Shown: one piece after another, positions 17,269 through 25,448 of the stretch
Numbering within the stretch: the first letter of the stretch is position 1
Layout: every line of letters starts with the position of its first letter
Source of the DNA: Streptomyces sp. NBC_01233
GTDB taxonomy: Bacteria > Actinomycetota > Actinomycetes > Streptomycetales > Streptomycetaceae
DNA length: 64,000 nt
Reading direction: 5' to 3'
Assembly (NCBI RefSeq): GCF_035989305.1
Contig: NZ_CP108514.1
Coordinates: 1,789,501-1,853,500 of the forward strand
Translations under genes and position numbers: made by a program
The notes under the pieces: model-generated
What the model was told of the DNA's origin: nothing
The model's input: the letters and a program-made list of their open reading frames with translations, nothing else
Databases searched by the model: none

Positions 17269-17508
17269 ATGACCGACGTGTCGCGCCTGCCCGGCGCCGT
17301 CCACCACTCCTGGCAGTGGCAGGCCGGGGCGGCCTGCCGGGATCTGGGGTCCGGCCGCTTCTTCCATCCCGCCGGTGAGCGGGGCGAGGACCGCGAGGAG
17401 CGGGACGGCGCCGCCAAGCGGGTCTGCGCGGCCTGCCCGGTCCGGACGGCCTGCCTGGAGCACGCGCTGCGGACCCGCGAGCCGTTCGGCGTCTGGGGCG
17501 GCGCCTGA
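17269..17508 (+). CDS. WhiB-like iron-sulfur protein, C-terminus frameshifted
   Basis: 79 residues. WhiB-like proteins hold a [4Fe-4S] cluster and act as redox- or NO-sensitive transcription regulators, usually with sigma factors. The four cysteines are present: one in GAACRDLG, then CAACPVRTAC. The glycine turn FGVWGG is reached, but the frame stops one residue later at TGA (17506). Moving back two bases, starting CTG at 17505, restores a typical tail LTEEERHAL ending at TAG 17570. Two extra bases (a GC in GGCGGCGCC) thus appear to truncate the DNA-binding tail. The cluster domain is intact. It is either a recent mutation or a sequencing error. Ribosome site GAAAGGA. Confidence 0.83.
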   Translation: MTDVSRLPGAVHHSWQWQAGAACRDLGSGRFFHPAGERGEDREERDGAAKRVCAACPVRTACLEHALRTREPFGVWGGA

Positions 17509-17651
17509 CGGAGGAGGAGCGCCACGCGCTCCAGGGCCCGGCGGGGATGACCCTGGCGGCGCGGGCCTAGATGTATTGCCCCGGGAGGTTGTGGACGCGG
17601 ACGGGGCCCGGCCGGCATCGGCCGCCCGGCCCCGGCCGCGTCCGCGAGGGG

Positions 17652-18107
17652 CTACGCCGGAGCGCCGGAGGTGAAGCGGCGAAGCAGCGGGGAGAGGACC
17701 AGGACCGACTTGGTGCGCTCCACGAAGGGCTCGCCCGCGATGCGCTCCAGGACCCGCTCGAAGTGCCGCATGTCCGAGGCGAAGATCTGGACGAGGGCGT
17801 CCGCGTCGCCGGTGACGGTCGACGCGGACACCACCTCGGGGTAGCGCTCCAGTCCTCGCCGGATGTCGTCCGGCGAGGTGTTGTGGCGGCAGTAGATCTC
17901 GATGAAGCCCTCGGTCTCCCAGCCCATGGCGGCGGGGTCCACGCGGACGGTGAAGCCGGTGATGGCGCCTTCGGCGCGCAGCCGGTCCACGCGCCGCTTC
18001 ACGGCGGGGGCGGAGAGCCCGACCTCGGAGCCGATGTCCGCGTAGGAGCGGCGGGCATCCTCGGCGAGGGCGTGCACGATGCGTTCGTCGAGATCGTTCA
18101 GTCGCAC
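17652..18107 (-). CDS. Lrp/AsnC-family transcriptional regulator
   Basis: 151 residues. N-terminal helix-turn-helix (about 4-50: LNDLDERIVHALAEDARRSYADIGSEVGLSAPAVKRRVDRL), then a RAM amino-acid-binding domain (about 60-150). It sits 16 bases downstream of the permease gene in the same direction, so the two probably form an operon. The likely ligand is the permease's amino acid; with davAB nearby I infer lysine. CGTTGC motifs before davA and before the permease are candidate sites. Confidence 0.93.
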   Translation of the reverse strand: MRLNDLDERIVHALAEDARRSYADIGSEVGLSAPAVKRRVDRLRAEGAITGFTVRVDPAAMGWETEGFIEIYCRHNTSPDDIRRGLERYPEVVSASTVTGDADALVQIFASDMRHFERVLERIAGEPFVERTKSVLVLSPLLRRFTSGAPA

Positions 18108-18123
18108 GGGGGGTGAATCACTT

Positions 18124-19599
18124 CTATTCAGCGACCTCCGAGGCCGTGGCGGCCAGGGCGGCCACAGTGGCCAGGCTGGAGCGGCGCATGCCGTAGAAGA
18201 AGTAGATCACGAGCCCGACGGCCATCCAGCCACCGAAGACCAGCCAGGTGATTCCGGGCAGCTCCGTCATCAGGTAGGCGCAGAGCAGGAAGCCCACGAT
18301 CGGGGTGACCGGGAAGAGCGCGACCTTGAAGGTGCGGTTCATCTCCGGGCGGGTCTGGCGCAGGATGATGACTGCGACGTTGACCAGGGCGAACGCGAAG
18401 AGCGTGCCGATGCTGGTGGCGTTCGCCAGCTCACCCAGCGGGATGAAGGCGGCGAGCAGTCCGCAGAAGAGGCAGACGATGATCGTGTTGACGCGGGGGG
18501 TGCCGCTCTTCGGGTCGACCTTGGCGAACGCCTTGGGCATCAGGCCGTCGCGGGACATGGCGAAGAGGATGCGGGTCTGACCGTAGAGGACGGCGAAGAC
18601 GACGCTGGCGATGGCGACGACGGCGCCCGCGGCCAGGATGACGCTCCAGAAGGAGTGTCCGGTGACGTTCTCCATGATCTGGGCCAGGGCGGCCTCGCTG
18701 CCCTCGAACTCCTGCCACGGCATGGCGCCGACGGCGACCAGGGCGACGAGGCAGTAGATCGCGGTGACGATGGCGAGCGAGAGCATGATCGCGCGCGGCA
18801 GGTCCTTCTTCGGGTTCTTGGCTTCCTCACCGGCGGTGGAGGCGGCGTCGAAGCCGATGTACGAGAAGAAGAGCATGGAGGCGGCGGTGCTGATGGCGGT
18901 GACGCCGAGCGGGGCCAGCGGGGTGTAGTTGCCGGCCTTGATGCCCATGAAGCCGATGACGCAGAAGAGCACCAGCGTCACGATCTTGACGGCCACCATG
19001 ATCGAGTTGATCCGGGCGCTCTCCTTGGCCCCGCGGAGCAGGAAGACCATGCAGAGCAGGACCACGACCAGGGCCGGCATGTTGATGTAACCGCCCTCGC
19101 CCAGCGGGGCGGAGAAGCCCTCGGGGATGGTGATGCCGAGGGTCCCGTCGAGCAGCTCGTTGAGGTACTGGCCCCAGCCGACGGCGACGGCCGCGACGGA
19201 GACGCCGTACTCCAGGATCAGGCACCAGCCGCAGACCCAGGCTATGAGCTCGCCCATGGTGGCGTAGGCGTACGAGTACGAGGAGCCCGAGACGGGGATG
19301 GAGCCCGCGAGCTCGGCGTAGGACAGCGCCGAGAACAGCGCGGTCAGGCCCGCGATGATGAACGCGATGAAGACGGCCGGGCCGGCGATCGGGGTGGCCT
19401 CGCCGAGGACGACGAAGATGCCGGTGCCCAGGGTGGCGCCGATGCTGATCATGGTCAGCTGCCACATGGTGAGCGAGCGCTTCAGCGCACCGCCCTCACC
19501 CTGGCCGCCCTCGGCGACCAGCTGCTCCACCGGCTTGCGGCGGAGCAGCGGGTTGACGGGCTTCGAGTCGAGCGGTGGCGCCTGGCCGTGGTCGAGCAC
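18124..19599 (-). CDS. Amino acid permease, cationic amino acid transporter (CAT) type
   Basis: 491 residues, about 12-13 transmembrane helices, APC superfamily. TM1 carries MISIGATLGTGIFVVLGEAT. YAELAGSIPVSGSSYSYAYATMGE and FFSYIGFDAASTAGEEAKNPKKDLPRAI are characteristic of the CAT/YfnA group that moves cationic and some neutral amino acids. I place the start at GTG 19599 because AAGGAG stands eight bases upstream. It is the first gene of an operon with the Lrp regulator. Given davBA, lysine import is the best guess, unproven. Confidence 0.92.
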   Translation of the reverse strand: MLDHGQAPPLDSKPVNPLLRRKPVEQLVAEGGQGEGGALKRSLTMWQLTMISIGATLGTGIFVVLGEATPIAGPAVFIAFIIAGLTALFSALSYAELAGSIPVSGSSYSYAYATMGELIAWVCGWCLILEYGVSVAAVAVGWGQYLNELLDGTLGITIPEGFSAPLGEGGYINMPALVVVLLCMVFLLRGAKESARINSIMVAVKIVTLVLFCVIGFMGIKAGNYTPLAPLGVTAISTAASMLFFSYIGFDAASTAGEEAKNPKKDLPRAIMLSLAIVTAIYCLVALVAVGAMPWQEFEGSEAALAQIMENVTGHSFWSVILAAGAVVAIASVVFAVLYGQTRILFAMSRDGLMPKAFAKVDPKSGTPRVNTIIVCLFCGLLAAFIPLGELANATSIGTLFAFALVNVAVIILRQTRPEMNRTFKVALFPVTPIVGFLLCAYLMTELPGITWLVFGGWMAVGLVIYFFYGMRRSSLATVAALAATASEVAE

Positions 19600-20043
19600 G
19601 AGGGGACTCCTTGTCACTGCGGATCGGGGAGGTCGGGATGAGGCGTCGACCGCGACGATCCGGAGCAGGACAGGGCCCGACGGGGGAAGGGCCTGAGCAT
19701 GGGGGGACCGCCGAGCAGGCGATCCGCCACTCCACGTACAGCGAGTGAGCCTACGAGCTGAGTGATACCGCCCGTAATGCACCATCCTTGCACATTGGCG
19801 CACGATCGTTGCGCGGATCTGTCCGGGATGGTCCTTTGTTGCGTGCGGATGATCGATCGCTGCGCAGCCCTCCCTGAACCCCCTTTCTTGACTCTTCGTC
19901 AGATGTGCCGCAGCGTGCCGCCTGACGGCTTTGGTGCGACCGGAGGCGGTGGATCCGGGCCCGCGCGGGGTACGGGTCGCCGAGACCGCGACCGGAGCCG
20001 AAGGCTCCCGGACCGGGACGGCGGGCACGATCGGAGGCGAAGC
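19600..20043. promoter_or_regulatory. Divergent intergenic region with Lrp-type motif copies
   Basis: A 444-base gap between the permease (minus) and the SGNH hydrolase (plus). Motifs close to those before davA lie at 19807-19813 (CGTTGCG, preceded by GAT), 19837-19843 (TGTTGCG) and 19858-19864 (CGCTGCG, preceded by GATCGAT), spaced 30 and 21 bases apart. They are likely control sites for the permease promoter. No other gene is evident; the open frame that extends the hydrolase gene upstream through here has no ribosome site. Confidence 0.5.
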
Positions 20044-21063
20044 GTGAGCAGACCGGGCGCTGACCAGCAGTGGCCGTGGCAGGATCCGCAGCCCTTCCTG
20101 CGCGGGGTCGCCTGGCTGGACAAGGGGCGCCCGGTGCGGGCCGACCCGGCCGACACCATGCGGCTGCCCTGGGACACCGGCGAGCGCTCCACCCTGCCCA
20201 TAGGGGTCCGGCTGGAGTTCACCACCGAGACCGCGCGGGCGGTGGAGATCCGCTACCGGGCGACCGTGCCCGGCCCCACCGACGCCCTGCGCGACCTCGC
20301 GCACGGCTTCGCCCTGTGGGACCGGCACGGGGTGGTCGCCGAGGTGTTCACCGAGCCGGCCGCGGAGGCCGTCGTGCGGATCGGCCTGGGGGGCGGCAAC
20401 GGCCCGTTCACCGTCCATCCGCCCGAGACCCAGTCCCCGCTGGTCCTCGGCCTGCGCGGGATCGGCGGCTCCCTCACCCCGGCGCCGCCCGCCCCGCGCT
20501 GGGTGGTGCACGGCGACTCCATCACCGAGGGCTGGTGGTCCACCCGCCCCGCGCACGGCTGGCCTTCGGTCACCGGCCGCGCACTCGGCTGGGACACCGT
20601 CAACCTCGGCTACGCGGGCGCCGCGCGCGGCGAGCTCACCACCGCCGAACAGCTCGCGGGCCTGTCCGCCGACGTCCTCACCCTCGCCTTCGGCACCAAC
20701 TGCTGGTCCCGGGTGCCCTTCTCGGCGCCCCTGCTCTACGAGACCACGCGCGCCTTCCTCGAACTGGTCCGACAGGGGCACCCGCGGACCCCGCTGCTGC
20801 TGGTCTCGCCGGTACTGCGACCCGACGCGGAGCGCACCCCGAACAAGCTCGGCGCCACCCTGGGCGCCCTGCGCGACGCGATGGAGCGCGCCACCCGGGA
20901 CCGGATCGCCGCCGGGGACGACCGGCTCGCCGTCCTCCCGGGCCGGGACCTGCTCGGTCCCGAGCACCTGGAGGACGGGCTGCACCCCAACGACAGCGGA
21001 CACCAGGTACTCGGCCTCGCTGTGGCCACGGCTCTGCGGCGCGCCGGGTTCGGCGCGGGGTGA
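20044..21063 (+). CDS. SGNH/GDSL-type hydrolase
   Basis: 339 residues from GTG 20044, chosen because CGGAGG lies just upstream. The C-terminal two thirds is an SGNH esterase domain: HGDSITEGW (block I, nucleophile Ser, about residue 160), GAARGEL (block II glycine), FGTNCWS (block III Asn) and DGLHPNDSGH (block V Asp and His). The N-terminal beta-rich part (about 10-140) resembles the carbohydrate-esterase-like N-domain of actinobacterial members. No signal peptide is seen. It removes acyl groups from an unknown substrate. Confidence 0.88.
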   Translation: MSRPGADQQWPWQDPQPFLRGVAWLDKGRPVRADPADTMRLPWDTGERSTLPIGVRLEFTTETARAVEIRYRATVPGPTDALRDLAHGFALWDRHGVVAEVFTEPAAEAVVRIGLGGGNGPFTVHPPETQSPLVLGLRGIGGSLTPAPPAPRWVVHGDSITEGWWSTRPAHGWPSVTGRALGWDTVNLGYAGAARGELTTAEQLAGLSADVLTLAFGTNCWSRVPFSAPLLYETTRAFLELVRQGHPRTPLLLVSPVLRPDAERTPNKLGATLGALRDAMERATRDRIAAGDDRLAVLPGRDLLGPEHLEDGLHPNDSGHQVLGLAVATALRRAGFGAG

Positions 21064-21181
21064 GTGAAACAGCCCACACGAGCCCCCTTGAACAGATCCC
21101 TGCCATCAGGGCGTGTCCTGAGCACAGTTGCCGCCGCCGGGGGCGACGGCACGACAGACACCACATCTGGGAGAGATCAAG

Positions 21182-22135
21182 ATGGGCATCAAGCGCGGAA
21201 CCACCCTTGCAGCCGTCGCGATGACGGTCGTCCTCGCGGCGACCGCCTGCGGTCCGTCCGACGACAAGGCGGCCGACTCGGCCCAGCCCGCCGGTGCCGC
21301 CTCCCAGGCTCCCGCCGCGGACGGGGGATACGGGGCCCCCGCCGCGGACTCGGGATCGGGCGCCAAGACCGGCGGGCAGCTGGCCATCGCGAACAACGAC
21401 CAGCTGGGCGCGGTGCTCACCGACAGCGCGGGGCTCACCCTCTACCGCTTCGACAAGGACACGGCCAAGCCGCCGAAGTCGAACTGCGACGGGGACTGCG
21501 AGAAGACCTGGCCGGTGGTCGCCGCCGGCGATGCCACCGCCGCGGCGGGCATGGACCCCTCGCTGCTCGGCGAGGTCGTGCGCAGCGACGGCAGCAAGCA
21601 GCTGACGGTGGCCGGCTGGCCCGCGTACCGCTTCAACAAGGACGCCAAGGCGGGCGACTTCAACGGCCAGGGCGTCGGCGGGGTGTGGTTCGCGCTCGCG
21701 CCGGACGGCAAGAAGGCCGCTAAGGGGGCGGCGACCGAGGGGGCACCGCCGGCCGCGGGCGGCGCCGCCGAGGCCGACGGGAAGCTGTCGGTGGCCAAGG
21801 ACCCCAAGCTGGGCGACCACATCGTCGACGGCAGGGGCATGACCGTCTACCGGTTCAAGCCGGACACCCAGTGGCCGATGACCTCCAAGTGCGTGGGCGA
21901 CTGCCTGACCAAGTGGCCGGTCGTTCCGCCGGTGGAGAAGGCCGAGGACAAGGGGATCGCCGAGAAGAACTACACGGTGCTCAACCGCCCGGACGGCCTG
22001 AAGCAGCAGAGCGTCGACTGCTGGCCCGTCTACACCTTCACCGGCGACAAGAAGCCCGGTGACATCAACGGCCAGGGCGTGGGCGGCACGTGGTACGCCG
22101 TCTCCCCCGAGGGCAAGCTCATCACCGTCCAGTAG
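21182..22135 (+). CDS. Lipoprotein with two secreted-repeat (PF03640-type) domains
   Basis: 317 residues. A lipoprotein signal (TTLAAVAMTVVLAATAC, Cys about residue 22) is followed by an Ala/Gly-rich spacer. Two copies of the short repeat domain of the Lipoprotein_15 family come next (about 65-175 and 195-315). Each has LGxxLxDxxGxTLYRF, CxGxCxxxWP and GQGVGGxWxAxxPxG. Function is unknown; the repeated Cys pairs and exposed location suggest a structural or redox-linked surface role. It stands alone between terminators or gaps. Confidence 0.85.
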   Translation: MGIKRGTTLAAVAMTVVLAATACGPSDDKAADSAQPAGAASQAPAADGGYGAPAADSGSGAKTGGQLAIANNDQLGAVLTDSAGLTLYRFDKDTAKPPKSNCDGDCEKTWPVVAAGDATAAAGMDPSLLGEVVRSDGSKQLTVAGWPAYRFNKDAKAGDFNGQGVGGVWFALAPDGKKAAKGAATEGAPPAAGGAAEADGKLSVAKDPKLGDHIVDGRGMTVYRFKPDTQWPMTSKCVGDCLTKWPVVPPVEKAEDKGIAEKNYTVLNRPDGLKQQSVDCWPVYTFTGDKKPGDINGQGVGGTWYAVSPEGKLITVQ

Positions 22136-22180
22136 CCCGGGACCTCCCGAAGTCCCCTCCGGTCCCCCCACCACGGTCGC

Positions 22181-22216
22181 GCGGCCCCTGCCCCCATCCC
22201 CCCGGGCAGGGGCCGC
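22181..22216 (+). terminator. Terminator after the repeat lipoprotein
   Basis: Perfect 13-base-pair stem GCGGCCCCTGCCC / GGGCAGGGGCCGC with a 10-base loop, 45 bases after the stop. Confidence 0.82.
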
Positions 22217-22258
22217 GCCCCGTTCCGCCGCGGCGCGCCGGTATCTAGACTCGGCGGC

Positions 22259-23083
22259 ATGCTGCGCGTACTGGCCGTCGACGACGAGAAGCCGCTCCTG
22301 GAGGAACTCCTCTACCTGCTGCGCTCGGACCCCCGCGTGCTCAGCGCGGAGGGCGCCTCGGACGCCACCGAAGCCCTGCGCCGCGTCACCCGGGCACTGG
22401 AGTCCGGACCGGACGGGGCCGACGGCATCGACGTCGTCTTCCTCGACATCCACATGGCCGGGCTGACCGGTCTGGACATCGCCCGGCTGCTGGCGGGGTT
22501 CGCGCAGCCGCCGCTGATCGTGTTCGTCACCGCCCACGAGGGCTTCGCCGTACAGGCCTTCGACCTGAAGGCCGTGGACTACGTGCTCAAGCCGGTGCGC
22601 CCCCAGCGGCTGGCCGAGGCCGTGCGGCGGGCCTGCGCGCAGCTGGCCCGCGCCGGGGAGGCACCGGTGGCCGCCGAGCCGGCGGCGAGCCCGTCGGCCG
22701 TGGCGGCTCCGCGCCGACCGGCCGCCGAGGTCACGGTCACCGACCGCGCCCCGGAGCAGATCGCGGTCGAACTGGGCGGCGTCACCCGCTTCGTGGCGAT
22801 CGCCGACATCGCCTACGTCGAGGCGCAGGGCGACTACGCCCGCCTCCACACCGACGAGGGCAGCCACCTGGTCCGGATCCCCGTGTCCACGCTGGAGGAG
22901 CGCTGGGCGGCGCGCGGGTTCGTACGGATCCACCGCCGCCATCTGGTGGCGCTGTCGCGGATCGACGAGATCCGGCTGGACGCGGGCACGACCAGTGTCC
23001 GGGTCGGGGCGGCGGAGCTCCAGGTCAGCCGCAGGCACGCGCGGGAGCTGCGGGACCTCCTGATGCGGCAGGCCACTGGCTGA
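22259..23083 (+). CDS. LytTR-family response regulator
   Basis: 274 residues. Receiver domain (about 2-120) with acidic pair DDE at 8-10, phospho-acceptor Asp63 (FLDIHMAG) and Lys in YVLKPVRP. An Ala/Pro-rich linker leads to a LytTR DNA-binding domain (about 165-270: IAYVEAQGDYARLHTDEG, STLEERW, FVRIHRRHLVALSRID). The cognate LytS-type kinase is two genes downstream, with a sodium:solute symporter between. This suggests a uptake system controlled by sensing of its substrate. Confidence 0.94.
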   Translation: MLRVLAVDDEKPLLEELLYLLRSDPRVLSAEGASDATEALRRVTRALESGPDGADGIDVVFLDIHMAGLTGLDIARLLAGFAQPPLIVFVTAHEGFAVQAFDLKAVDYVLKPVRPQRLAEAVRRACAQLARAGEAPVAAEPAASPSAVAAPRRPAAEVTVTDRAPEQIAVELGGVTRFVAIADIAYVEAQGDYARLHTDEGSHLVRIPVSTLEERWAARGFVRIHRRHLVALSRIDEIRLDAGTTSVRVGAAELQVSRRHARELRDLLMRQATG

Positions 23084-23279
23084 AAGCGGCCGCCGGCGGG
23101 GCCGGTACGGGCCGCCCGTCCGCCGGCGCCCGACCGTCCGGCGCGCGCGGGCGCCGTTCGTCGCGCCGGGAGGGACGTACGGCGATCCGCCGGAGCCGTC
23201 GGCCGCACCGGCGGCGTGAACGGCCCGCCACCGCCAACACCCCTGCGTATCGTGGATCTTCCGGCGCGGGAGGAGCGAG

Positions 23280-23555
23280 ATGTCCGAGATCCAGGCGCTG
23301 GTCGACGCCCTGAGCGGACTGCCCCGTACCCGGCCCGCCGGGCCCGCCGAGGCGGAGGTGCTGCTGGCCCGGCTGCGCAGCGCGGCCGCCCGCTGGGCCG
23401 ACCTCCTGTACGAGGCCCGCGAGGGGGTCCGCGAGCAGGTGCCGCCCCGTGCGGAGGCGGCCCTGACGCTGGCCTTCCGGCGCGCGGAGGAGTCGTACGT
23501 GGAGCTGGAGATCGCCTTGCGGGACTGCGCCGAGCACCGCGACCCGGCCGTCTGA
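23280..23555 (+). CDS. Small hypothetical protein
   Basis: 91 residues, acidic and helical, not recognised. The ATG is preceded by GGGAGGAG. It lies between the LytTR regulator and the symporter in the same direction, so it may be co-expressed with them. No motif or membrane segment is seen. Confidence 0.6.
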   Translation: MSEIQALVDALSGLPRTRPAGPAEAEVLLARLRSAAARWADLLYEAREGVREQVPPRAEAALTLAFRRAEESYVELEIALRDCAEHRDPAV

Positions 23556-23690
23556 TCCACGAGCGGCGCGGGGTCCCGGGCGGCGCCCCGGCAGCGGCGC
23601 CGCCGGGCCGGATCGTGCCTGTTGCCGGGTCGGGGCTCGTGCGTAGACTCCGGTCTCCGCTCCACGCCCCTGCGCCGAAGGACCCGACCG

Positions 23691-25448
23691 GTGAACCAGA
23701 CGTACGCGCTGACCGCGGTCGCCGTCGTCGTGGTGGCCACCGTCCTGGTCGGCGCGCTGGGCCTGCGCATATCCCGGACCACCTCCGACTTCTACGTGGC
23801 CTCGCGCACGGTGGGGCCCCGGCTCAACGCGGCGGCCATCAGCGGGGAGTACCTCTCGGCCGCGTCCTTCCTCGGTGTGGCCGGGCTGGTGCTGCTCCAG
23901 GGGCCCGCGATGCTCTGGTACCCGGTGGGCTACACGGCCGGTTACGTGGTGCTGCTCGCGCTGGTGGCGGCGCCGCTGCGGCGCTCCGGCGCGTACACGC
24001 TGCCCGACTTCGCCGAGGCCCGGCTGGAGTCGCAGGCGGTGCGCCGGATCGCGGTGCTGTTCGTGGTCGGGGTGGGCTGGCTGTACCTGCTGCCGCAACT
24101 GCAGGGCGCCGGGCTGACGCTGGAGATCCTGACCGGGGCCCCGCACTGGGTCGGCGGGCTGGTCGTGGCCTTCGTGGTGAGCACGGCGGTGGCCGCCGGC
24201 GGGATGCGCAGCATCACCTTCGTACAGGCCTTCCAGTACTGGCTCAAACTCACCGCCCTGCTGGTCCCGGCCTTCTTCCTGCTGGCCGCCTGGGCCGGGG
24301 ACGGGGCGCCGCGGGCCACGTTCGACGCCCCGGCGGTCTTCCGGGAGCACACTTCGGTGACGCTCGCGGAGGACGTGCGGCTGTCCCTGGACGAGCCGCT
24401 GACGGTCACGGTGACCGGGCAGGTGGACGGGCACGGCTACGTGGCGGTCCCGCTGACCCTGGCCCCCGGCGGGCATTCCGTACGGGCGCACGCGCGGCTG
24501 GAGTTCGCCCCGGACACGCCCGTCCCGGACACCCGCGCGGAAGCCGGTCTCGGGGTGTCCGGCTGGTCGGAGCCGCTGTCCGGGGACCGCCCGGAGCACC
24601 GGCTGTACGCCACCTACGGGCTGATCCTGGCGACCTTCCTCGGCACGATGGGCCTGCCGCACGTGGCGGTGCGCTTCTACACCAGCCCGAACGGGCGGGC
24701 CGCGCGGCGCACCACGCTGGTCGTGCTCGGCCTGGTCGGCGCCTTCTACCTGCTGCCGCCGGTGTACGGGGCACTGGGCCGGATCTACGCCCCCGAACTC
24801 GCCCTGACCGGCGACGCGGACGCGGCGGTGCTGGTGCTGCCCGAGCGGATGCTGGGCGGACTGCTCGGCGAGCTGCTGGGGGCGCTGCTGGCCGGGGGCG
24901 CCTTCGCGGCCTTCCTCTCGACCGCTTCGGGGCTGACGATGGCGGTGGCCGGGGTGCTGCACCAGGACGTGCTGCCGGCGCGCGGGGTGCGCAGCTTCCG
25001 TTCGGCGGTGCTCGTGGCGATCCTGGTGCCGCTGGGCGGGAGCGTGACGGCGACGGAGGTGCCGGTGGCGGACGCGGTGGGCCTGGCCTTCGCCGTGTCG
25101 GCGTCGTCGTTCTGTCCTCTGCTGGTGCTGGGCATCTGGTGGCGCGGGCTGACCCCGCCCGGGGCGGTGGCGGGTCTGGTCACCGGCGGCGGCGCGGCGC
25201 TGAGCGCGGTACTGGCGACGCGGACGGGGCTGGCCCCGGCGGGCTGGGTGCACACGCTGCTGGCGTGGCCTGCGGTGTGGTCGGTGCCGCTCGGGTTCCT
25301 GACGATGGTCGCGGTGTCGCTGGCCACCCGGTCGCGGGTCCCGGCCGGGGCGGCGGCCACCCTGGCCCGGCTGCACCTGCCGGAGAACGTGGCCGTGGAC
25401 CGGGCGTGGGAGTCCCCCCGGCGGAGCGAGGGGGAGGGCGTGCGGTGA
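23691..25448 (+). CDS. Sodium:solute symporter (SSS family, acetate-permease-like)
   Basis: 585 residues from GTG 23691, about 13 membrane helices. SSS features: RTTSDFYVASRTVGPRLNAAAISGEYLSAASFLGVAG near the N-terminus, GGMRSITFVQAFQYWLK, and TMGLPHVAVRFYTSPNGRAARRT (about 319-341), typical of monocarboxylate/acetate members. An unusually long loop of about 100 residues (203-306), rich in acidic residues and beta-prone, separates the helices before and after it and should face outside. The stop overlaps the LytS-type kinase start by four bases (GTGA), so transporter and sensor are coupled. Substrate is inferred as a small carboxylate. Confidence 0.9.
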   Translation: MNQTYALTAVAVVVVATVLVGALGLRISRTTSDFYVASRTVGPRLNAAAISGEYLSAASFLGVAGLVLLQGPAMLWYPVGYTAGYVVLLALVAAPLRRSGAYTLPDFAEARLESQAVRRIAVLFVVGVGWLYLLPQLQGAGLTLEILTGAPHWVGGLVVAFVVSTAVAAGGMRSITFVQAFQYWLKLTALLVPAFFLLAAWAGDGAPRATFDAPAVFREHTSVTLAEDVRLSLDEPLTVTVTGQVDGHGYVAVPLTLAPGGHSVRAHARLEFAPDTPVPDTRAEAGLGVSGWSEPLSGDRPEHRLYATYGLILATFLGTMGLPHVAVRFYTSPNGRAARRTTLVVLGLVGAFYLLPPVYGALGRIYAPELALTGDADAAVLVLPERMLGGLLGELLGALLAGGAFAAFLSTASGLTMAVAGVLHQDVLPARGVRSFRSAVLVAILVPLGGSVTATEVPVADAVGLAFAVSASSFCPLLVLGIWWRGLTPPGAVAGLVTGGGAALSAVLATRTGLAPAGWVHTLLAWPAVWSVPLGFLTMVAVSLATRSRVPAGAAATLARLHLPENVAVDRAWESPRRSEGEGVR

